A DNA stretch of 8,004 nt. Origin: UBA5336 sp039198685. Lineage in GTDB: Bacteria > Pseudomonadota > Alphaproteobacteria > Caulobacterales > Hyphomonadaceae. The notes beneath the pieces are model-generated. The model ran no database searches. It was not told the DNA's origin and worked only from the letters and a program-made list of their open reading frames with translations. The translations under genes were made by a program, and so were the position numbers. Within the stretch, counting starts at the first letter, position 1, and the number at the start of each line of letters is the position of its first letter. Below are positions 1 to 4,750 of this stretch, in pieces. The stretch is taken from the NCBI GenBank assembly GCA_039198685.1, contig JBCCTK010000122.1:1-8004 (forward strand), read 5' to 3'.

Positions 1-158
1 GCATCAAGGGCAATATATCGAGATCTGGTACGAAGATATTCCACACACCTGGCCAAGCCGATTATCATCGAACGCGCATTGACGAGAGCCGGGGCGAGCG
101 CTGGTTTTGCAGCCCCGCCGATGCGCGAAACTCAGGATGGCGCCCAGCCGCGCGCTAA
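1..158 (+). CDS. C-terminal end of a thermonuclease/ExoI-like protein (5' partial)
   Basis: The reading frame whose first complete codon is at base 3 stays open to TAA at 156-158, giving the last 51 residues of a protein that begins left of the window. The tail starts IKGNIS and continues with KIFHTPGQADY, RTRID and GERWFC, ending in a basic GWRPAAR stretch. This order (GNIS, then I-[YF]-H-x-P-G-Q, then Y-x-x-T-x-I, then GERWFC, then GWR) is a small conserved C-terminal module found in alphaproteobacterial thermonuclease-family proteins, some annotated as succinoglycan biosynthesis protein ExoI; it resembles what databases call a sunset domain. The catalytic or main domain is outside the window, so the enzyme activity cannot be confirmed. 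The other two forward frames also stay open for a while but give no recognisable motif. The family match rests on memory of the motif, not on a search. Confidence 0.72.
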   Translation, partial: IKGNISRSGTKIFHTPGQADYHRTRIDESRGERWFCSPADARNSGWRPAAR

Positions 159-314
159 CCCCCGAATTTAAACAGCTTCACTTCCACAATCATTTGCCGT
201 TGGCTGAAGGTGCCAGTTTTGGGTCAGCACGCTGGATAATCTCGTCCTGGGGTGTTGTTCCGACCAAGCCAGTGGGCCCACACTCCATAGTCTAATTCTC
301 TTCAGGTCGATGTC
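159..314. other. Intergenic gap before the MFS gene, no gene recognised
   Basis: These 156 bases lie between the nuclease-like stop and the MFS start. A 62-codon open frame starting at base 107 runs through most of the gap, but it overlaps the nuclease tail out of frame and resembles nothing known. The region holds two nested inverted repeats at 248-287 and should contain the promoter of the MFS-gltX unit. I could not pick a convincing -35/-10 pair by eye. No run of T residues follows a strong hairpin, so there is no clear intrinsic terminator for the upstream gene. Confidence 0.5.
248..287. repeat. Nested inverted repeats upstream of the MFS gene
   Basis: TGGGGTGT at 248-255 can pair with ACACTCCA at 280-287 over eight positions with one G-T wobble, leaving a 24-base loop. 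Overlapping its right arm is a perfect 10-base palindrome, GTGGGCCCAC, at 272-281. The two structures are mutually exclusive in RNA. The site ends 27 bases before the MFS start codon, so it could be an operator, part of the 5' leader, or a weak terminator for the gene to the left. No U-tract follows. Function is unassigned. Confidence 0.35.
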
Positions 315-1559
315 ATGCTGTCTTTTTTGCGGCGCGAGGTGCGCTGGCTGCTCGCTGGGGTCTTGCTCACAGCTTTCTCGGGCTTCGGGCAGACCTATTT
401 CGTGTCATTGTCGAACGCGGCGCTGCGACGCGCTTTTGACCTGAGCCATGGTCGAATTGGACTCATTTACGCGCTGGCGACTCTTGCGAGCGCTTTTGTA
501 CTGCTTGAACTTGGCAAGACCGTTGATCGTTATTCCACCCGCACAATGGCGATCATCGTAGCGGTAGGTTTGGCGGGCGCATGTCTCTTGCTTGCATTGG
601 CCCCAGTCTGGTGGGTCCTGTTCCCGGCCTTTCTGGGCTTGCGGCTGTTTGGCCAGGGCATGATGAGCCACGTGGCCATGACGGCTACCGGGCGTTGGTT
701 TGACGCTCATCGCGGCAGGGCAGTGAGCCTGGTTTCGCTCGGCTATCCGTTCAGCGAAATCATCCTCCCTCCGCTGACCGTTCTATCTCTGTTGCTCTTG
801 GGTTGGCGAGGCACGTGGTTGGTCGCCGCAGGAGCGCTTGTTTTTGTTTGTGTGCCAATCGTTTTCAAATTGCTCTCTCGAGAGAGAGTGCCTTTCAAAC
901 CGATGGATGACCGCAAGGCGGAAAGCGCAGAAAGCGATGATCGCCACTGGCGACGGCCCGATGTGCTGAGGGAACCGAGTTTTTGGTTCATGCTGGGTGG
1001 GGTGCTCGCGCCTGCATTCATGGTTACGGGACTGTTCTTTCACCATCAGCACCTACTGGAAGTAAAAGACTGGAACCAAGCAACTTTTGCAGCCGGATTT
1101 TCCGTGTTTGCAGGGGTCAGTGTGGTGTCTTCCTTGATTACAGGTGGCCTGATTGATCGATTCAATGCCCGAGCCTCGTTACCCTTTTATCTGTTGCCGA
1201 TGGCATTGGCGCTACAACTGCCGCTCTTTTTTGACGGCCAGTGGGCCGTTATTGTCATGATGGTTTTACTGGGTGTTATGGCAGGCAGTGCAGCCACGAT
1301 CATGGGATCGATTTGGCCCGAGCTGTATGCCGTGCGGTATCTTGGCGAAATCCGGGCTTTGTCCTTTTCTGCCATGGTGGCCTCCAGCGCCGCATCACCA
1401 TTCCTTTTAGGTCTGCTGATCGACCTCGGTATCGCATTTCCGGTCCAACTCTCGGTTATGGGTGGCTATGCCCTCTTGGCGAGCGGGCTGATGGGGCTTA
1501 TTCAGCCGCGATTGTCAGCGGTCAGCCATGGCCGCGTGTTATGCCCCAAAGCCGATTGA
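315..1559 (+). CDS. Major facilitator superfamily (MFS) transporter
   Basis: This encodes a 414-residue, strongly hydrophobic inner-membrane protein with about twelve predicted transmembrane helices in two groups of six (roughly residues 12-187 and 224-397), joined by a charged cytoplasmic loop near 188-222 (RERVPFKPMDDRKAESAESDD). The MFS motif A, G-x3-D-R-x3-R, appears in both halves at equivalent places: GKTVDRYSTR at 67-76 in loop 2-3 and GGLIDRFNAR at 277-286 in loop 8-9, a clear sign of the internal duplication. The length is normal for the superfamily. The substrate cannot be read from the sequence; the overall look is of the broad monocarboxylate/OFA-like group, but that is a guess. 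The ATG at 315 is preceded by a modest AGGT at 304-307. The gene lies only 9 bases before gltX and is probably cotranscribed with it, though no functional link to tRNA charging is evident. Confidence 0.9.
   Translation: MLSFLRREVRWLLAGVLLTAFSGFGQTYFVSLSNAALRRAFDLSHGRIGLIYALATLASAFVLLELGKTVDRYSTRTMAIIVAVGLAGACLLLALAPVWWVLFPAFLGLRLFGQGMMSHVAMTATGRWFDAHRGRAVSLVSLGYPFSEIILPPLTVLSLLLLGWRGTWLVAAGALVFVCVPIVFKLLSRERVPFKPMDDRKAESAESDDRHWRRPDVLREPSFWFMLGGVLAPAFMVTGLFFHHQHLLEVKDWNQATFAAGFSVFAGVSVVSSLITGGLIDRFNARASLPFYLLPMALALQLPLFFDGQWAVIVMMVLLGVMAGSAATIMGSIWPELYAVRYLGEIRALSFSAMVASSAASPFLLGLLIDLGIAFPVQLSVMGGYALLASGLMGLIQPRLSAVSHGRVLCPKAD
873..886. repeat. 14-base perfect palindrome inside the MFS gene
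   Basis: CTCTCTCGAGAGAG at 873-886 is perfectly self-complementary and sits inside the coding sequence, where it encodes part of the LLSRER segment at the cytoplasmic end of the sixth helix. It is flanked by two copies of TTTCAAA (one just before, one just after). Most likely it arose by chance from a Leu-Ser-Arg-Glu codon run. Confidence 0.5.
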
Positions 1560-1562
1560 AGG
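1559..1562 (+). promoter_or_regulatory. Ribosome binding site of gltX, overlapping the MFS stop
   Basis: AAGG at 1559-1562 lies six bases before the gltX ATG at 1569. Its first base is the last base of the MFS stop codon TGA (1557-1559). Ribosomes finishing the MFS gene therefore end on the gltX binding site, which favours translational coupling of the two genes. Confidence 0.6.
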
Positions 1563-1568
1563 CCCGCC

Positions 1569-2909
1569 ATGCCCATAAAAGTTCGCTTCGCCCCTTCCCC
1601 TACGGGTAAGCTCCATGTGGGCAATGTCCGCACCGCCTTGATCAACTGGCTTTTCGCGAAAAAGCAGGGGGGGGAGTTTATCCTTCGGATCGATGATACC
1701 GACATTGAGCGATCCACGCCCCAGTTCGAACAGGGTATACGGGACGATTTGGGCTGGTTGGGACTGGAGTGGGGATCGACCTTCAGCCAATCCGATAACT
1801 TCGATTCCTACGCTGTAGCGGCCGATACGCTCCGTCAGAAGGGGCTGTTGTATCCGTGTTACGAGACGACCGAGGAGCTTGATCGAAAGCGAAAGATCGC
1901 TCTGTCCAGGGGCCGTCCACCAGTCTACGATCGGGCGGCGCTTGACCTTACCCAAGACGAGGTAAGGGCTCTAGAAGCAGAAGGCAGGACCCCCCATTGG
2001 CGGTTCAAGCTCTCTGGCTCACGGATCGAATGGAACGATTTAGTCCGGGGCACACAGGGCATTGAGACCGCCTCGGTGTCAGACCCTATCCTGATCCGCG
2101 GCGATGGCTCCTATCTCTATACGCTTCCAAGCGTGGTTGACGATATCGATGCAAAGATCACCCATGTGGTGCGCGGCGAAGATCATGTTACCAATTCTGG
2201 GGCACAGATAGAGATATTTCAGGCGCTCGGTGGACTCGCGCCAACCATGGCTCACACTCCGCTTTTGGTTGGTGCCGACGGTCAGGGGCTATCAAAACGG
2301 CTTGGATCTTTGTCGATCGAACAACTTCGCGACGCCGACATTGAGCCCATGGCCATTGTCTCTTTGCTCGCAAAGATTGGAACCAGCGATCCTGTTGAAG
2401 TACGCGAGAGTCTCGATGCCCTGGCCGATGAGTTCGACTTTTCCAGGATTGCGCGCAGTTCCGCACGCTTTGATGAGGCCGAACTGGATCAGCTCAATGC
2501 AGCGGTCGTCCACGACATGACATTCGACGCAGCCAAAGCCCGGCTTTTGATGCTCGATGAAAGGGCCGCTGATGAGACGTTCTGGACGGTTGTTCGCCAA
2601 AACTGCACGCGCGTTCGGGATGCTGGAGCCTGGATCGACGTGGTGTTTGGCCACGTCGACCCAAAGGTGGAAGATGAAGACAAATCCTTCATTGCGGAGG
2701 CTGTCGCCCACCTGCCAGACGGTGAATTTAACGCGGAGACCTGGCCCACCTGGACCGGCACCCTGAAAGCGGAAACAGGCCGCAAGGGCAGGGGGCTATT
2801 TATGCCGTTACGCCTAGCGATTACTGGTCGGGCATTCGGTCCCAGCATGGCAGACCTGATTGTCTTGATCGGCCGGGAAAAGGTGCTCGCCCGTCTGGCT
2901 GCTGTCTAG
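1569..2909 (+). CDS. gltX: Glutamyl-tRNA synthetase (second alphaproteobacterial type)
   Basis: Class I aminoacyl-tRNA synthetase of 446 residues that activates glutamate with ATP and loads it on tRNA. The N-terminal Rossmann fold starts with RFAPSPTGKLHVGN (residues 6-19), containing the HIGH-type motif as HVGN, followed by LRIDDTD (39-45). HVVRGEDHV (199-207) is the usual substrate-pocket segment. The KMSKS-type loop is GLSKRLG (240-246). The C-terminal half is the all-helical anticodon-binding domain, ending in a GRGLFMPLRLAITG stretch (407-420). The GLSKRLGSLS form and IGTSDPVE (270-277) resemble the GltX2 class in alphaproteobacteria, many of which carry two gltX genes and make Gln-tRNA via misacylated Glu-tRNA(Gln) and the GatCAB amidotransferase. 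Whether this copy charges tRNA-Glu, tRNA-Gln or both cannot be told here. There is no Cys4 zinc site (only two Cys, at 97 and 346). It is the second gene of the MFS-gltX unit. Confidence 0.97.
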   Translation: MPIKVRFAPSPTGKLHVGNVRTALINWLFAKKQGGEFILRIDDTDIERSTPQFEQGIRDDLGWLGLEWGSTFSQSDNFDSYAVAADTLRQKGLLYPCYETTEELDRKRKIALSRGRPPVYDRAALDLTQDEVRALEAEGRTPHWRFKLSGSRIEWNDLVRGTQGIETASVSDPILIRGDGSYLYTLPSVVDDIDAKITHVVRGEDHVTNSGAQIEIFQALGGLAPTMAHTPLLVGADGQGLSKRLGSLSIEQLRDADIEPMAIVSLLAKIGTSDPVEVRESLDALADEFDFSRIARSSARFDEAELDQLNAAVVHDMTFDAAKARLLMLDERAADETFWTVVRQNCTRVRDAGAWIDVVFGHVDPKVEDEDKSFIAEAVAHLPDGEFNAETWPTWTGTLKAETGRKGRGLFMPLRLAITGRAFGPSMADLIVLIGREKVLARLAAV

Positions 2910-4210
2910 CTGCTTTGATTTCTGGCGCCCGATTGGCGTTTAATCCCTTGCTTTGATAGCCGGAGTGCCCGCCCGGTTTGAACCGCGCCGTCACCAAATC
3001 TTTCCCGGGCCAAATCGCTGGCGCGTTCGGCCGCGGCTCGCTTGCCACGGAGCGGATCAACGAGGTCAATCTGATCGCTCTTGACCGGAACAAGGTCTGA
3101 TAAGCCGATGCCGATCAATCGAAAGGGCTCACCTGTCTTGCACTCCCGAACCAGCAGACCACGGCTTGTTTCAAACAATGTACCCGCCAATTGAGTTGTC
3201 TCTCGCAATGTTGCCCGGCGGGTTCGACTTTGAAACTTTGCAGTCTTCACCTTCAGCGTGACAACGCTGCCTTCCACGCCGGCGGCCTTGGCGCGAGCTG
3301 CTGTGCGTTCACAGACAGACCAAAGACGATCTGTGAGCGTGTCGAGATCAGCAATATCGCGATCAAAGGTTGTCTCGGAAGAAACAGACTTGCGTTCGCC
3401 ATTGGGTTCTACGGAGCGGTCGTCTATTCCAAAGGCTCTTTCATGCAGGAATTTACCCGTTTCTCCATACTGCCTGATGAGGTCAACCGAAGATACCGCC
3501 TGTAGATCCCCCACAGTGTGATAGCCATCTCGAGCGAGTTTGCCAGCGAGTTTGGGTCCCACGCCGTGGAGATATCCCGGCGGTCTGGTGGCAAGAAGCC
3601 CGGGCGCTTCTTCCAAAGAGATCGCTGCGAAACCACGGGGCTTATCCAATTCACTCGCAGTTTTTGCTAGAAATCGGTTTGACGACAGACCTATGGAAAC
3701 CGTGATCCCGACTTCGCTCTCAATTTGACGGGACAAGCGGGACATCAACTCAGCTGGGGTCGCACCATGCAGGGCTTTAGTGCCCGACAGATCAAGATAG
3801 GCTTCGTCGATCGAGACCGATTGGACCAGGGGTGTCAGATCGTCCAGTCGGGAGCGGATCATTTCCGCTGCCGCCTTGTACTTGGGAAAGTTAGGCCGCA
3901 CCACTACCGCGTCAGGGCAGGCCTTCAGCGCTTTGAACATTGGCATGGCAGAGCGCACGCCTGATAAGCGGGCAATATAGCAACAGGTGGCAACAACACC
4001 GCGGCGTCCTCCGCCAATCAGAACCGGCTTTCCCTTAAGACTGGGATCGTCACGTTTTTCAATGGCTGCAAAGAAAGCATCGCAATCGAGGTGTGCGATC
4101 GACAATTCGCCCAGCTTCTCGTGTCGCACTAACCGTCGACTGCCGCACACCTGGCAGACGGAGTGGGCTTCGTCAAAATAGGCACTACAGGATCGACACA
4201 GGGTGGGCAT
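2906..4210 (-). CDS. dinB: DNA polymerase IV (Y-family, DinB)
   Basis: This 434-residue Y-family polymerase performs error-prone translesion synthesis. Residues 1-30 form an extra N-terminal zinc-ribbon-like element with two Cys pairs (C5-x2-C8 and C19-x2-C22), present in many alphaproteobacterial DinB proteins but absent from the E. coli enzyme of about 350 residues. The catalytic palm follows: HLDCDAFFA (40-48) gives the metal-binding D42 and the steric-gate F47, and SIDEA (133-137) gives the second acidic pair D135/E136. VSIGLSSNRFLAKTASELDKP (171-191) and the helix-hairpin-helix HGVGPKLAGKLA (215-226) are typical. The little-finger domain occupies about 275-375. QIDLVD at 380-385 resembles the Q-x-D-L-F clamp-binding peptide with the aromatic replaced by Val. 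The ATG at 4208-4210 has AAGGA three bases upstream, a short spacing. It faces gltX tail to tail and diverges from divK. Confidence 0.97.
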   Translation of the reverse strand: MPTLCRSCSAYFDEAHSVCQVCGSRRLVRHEKLGELSIAHLDCDAFFAAIEKRDDPSLKGKPVLIGGGRRGVVATCCYIARLSGVRSAMPMFKALKACPDAVVVRPNFPKYKAAAEMIRSRLDDLTPLVQSVSIDEAYLDLSGTKALHGATPAELMSRLSRQIESEVGITVSIGLSSNRFLAKTASELDKPRGFAAISLEEAPGLLATRPPGYLHGVGPKLAGKLARDGYHTVGDLQAVSSVDLIRQYGETGKFLHERAFGIDDRSVEPNGERKSVSSETTFDRDIADLDTLTDRLWSVCERTAARAKAAGVEGSVVTLKVKTAKFQSRTRRATLRETTQLAGTLFETSRGLLVRECKTGEPFRLIGIGLSDLVPVKSDQIDLVDPLRGKRAAAERASDLARERFGDGAVQTGRALRLSKQGIKRQSGARNQSS

Positions 4211-4213
4211 AAA

Positions 4214-4218
4214 TCCTT
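4214..4218 (-). promoter_or_regulatory. Ribosome binding site of dinB
   Basis: Read on the minus strand this is AAGGA, separated from the dinB ATG by only TTT. The match to the 16S anti-SD is good but the spacing is shorter than the usual five to nine bases, which may limit translation. It supports the ATG at 4208-4210, and so the zinc-ribbon extension, as the real start. Confidence 0.55.
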
Positions 4219-4233
4219 GATCACTTTTTGTTC
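4219..4233. promoter_or_regulatory. Candidate LexA (SOS) box upstream of dinB
   Basis: The plus strand reads GATC-N7-GTTC, differing by one base from the alphaproteobacterial LexA operator GTTC-N7-GTTC (a direct repeat, unlike the E. coli palindrome). It begins nine bases before the dinB start codon, touching the ribosome binding site. dinB is a common SOS target, so the position is sensible. Binding by LexA is inferred, and a one-mismatch site of this length may occur by chance. Confidence 0.42.
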
Positions 4234-4265
4234 ACAGCCTTAAGCTACCTATGAACGGGGTGTCC

Positions 4266-4280
4266 GTAAACAAGAGTTAA
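4266..4280. promoter_or_regulatory. Candidate CtrA-type site upstream of divK
   Basis: The plus strand reads GTAA-N7-TTAA, equal to TTAA-N7-TTAC on the other strand, one base off the CtrA recognition sequence TTAA-N7-TTAA. It lies 92 bases before the ATG at 4358 (71 before the alternative start at 4337). In Caulobacter crescentus, divK transcription depends partly on CtrA, so a site here fits. The match is short and AT-only, so chance occurrence cannot be excluded. Confidence 0.35.
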
Positions 4281-4357
4281 GACTCTCAAGGCTAGGACTG
4301 GGGCGAACAGTAGACGATCGACGGGATCGATTCGCCATGAGGAATAGAGCGCTTATC

Positions 4358-4750
4358 ATGCCCAATGCGCCCTCAAAGTCAGTTCTCGTAGTCGAGGACA
4401 ATGAGTTGAACATGCGGCTGTTCTGCGATCTGCTGGACTCATTTGGCTACCGGACCTTTCAGTGCCGGGATGGCGCCCGGGTCATGGAAATTGCCAGGGG
4501 TGAGCAACCCGACCTTATTATTATGGACATCCAACTGCCCGAAGTGTCGGGACTGGACATCACGCGTTGGCTCAAGGACGACGATGAGGTTCGTCATATC
4601 CCTGTCCTCGCCGTAACGGCATTTGCCATGCGCGACGATGAGCAGCGTGTAAGACAGGCCGGTTGTGAAGGGTATCTTTCCAAACCGATACAGATCGGAT
4701 CATTCATGCGAGCCGTTAAGGAGCTCATACCTGAGGACCAGGCTGCATGA
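4358..4750 (+). CDS. divK: DivK, single-domain cell-cycle response regulator
   Basis: With the start at 4358 the product is 130 residues, a stand-alone receiver domain with no output domain. Key residues in order: acidic pocket E13-D14 in VVEDNELNMRLF, phospho-acceptor D57 in IIMDIQLPEVSGLD, T87 in AVTAFAM, and K109 in LSKPI. EDNELNM, MDIQLP-[QE]-x-SGL and AVTAFAM are typical of DivK. In Caulobacter DivK is phosphorylated by DivJ and dephosphorylated by PleC, acts at the cell poles through DivL, and so lowers CckA-driven CtrA phosphorylation. An in-frame ATG at 4337 would add seven residues (MRNRALI). I prefer 4358 because it aligns with the family's usual N-terminus and has GAGGAA at 4339-4344, though that spacing is long at 13 bases; 4337 remains possible. 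The stop overlaps the pleD start. Confidence 0.94.
   Translation: MPNAPSKSVLVVEDNELNMRLFCDLLDSFGYRTFQCRDGARVMEIARGEQPDLIIMDIQLPEVSGLDITRWLKDDDEVRHIPVLAVTAFAMRDDEQRVRQAGCEGYLSKPIQIGSFMRAVKELIPEDQAA

Larger units (their letters stand above)
4211..4357. promoter_or_regulatory. Divergent dinB/divK control region
   Basis: These 147 bases separate the dinB start codon from the chosen divK start codon and must hold both outward promoters unless transcripts start further away. Besides the candidate LexA and CtrA sites, the stretch contains an AGAGT-TAAG-ACTCT dyad at 4273-4286. Possible housekeeping elements exist (for example TTGTTC at 4228-4233 with TATGAA at 4250-4255 for divK, 16-base spacing), but the matches are poor and I do not call a promoter from them. 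Confidence 0.5.

Noticed and set aside
84..117. CGGGGC/GCCCCG stem as a terminator
   Set aside because: It is inside the reading frame of the nuclease-like tail, has a long loop, and no T-tract follows.
107..295. 62-codon open frame covering the left intergenic gap
   Set aside because: It starts inside the nuclease-like tail in another frame, has no convincing ribosome binding site, and the product is low in recognisable structure.
1539..1955. 138-codon antisense frame over the start of gltX
   Set aside because: It is opposite the strongly conserved N-terminal catalytic region of gltX and resembles no protein; a shadow of the coding strand.
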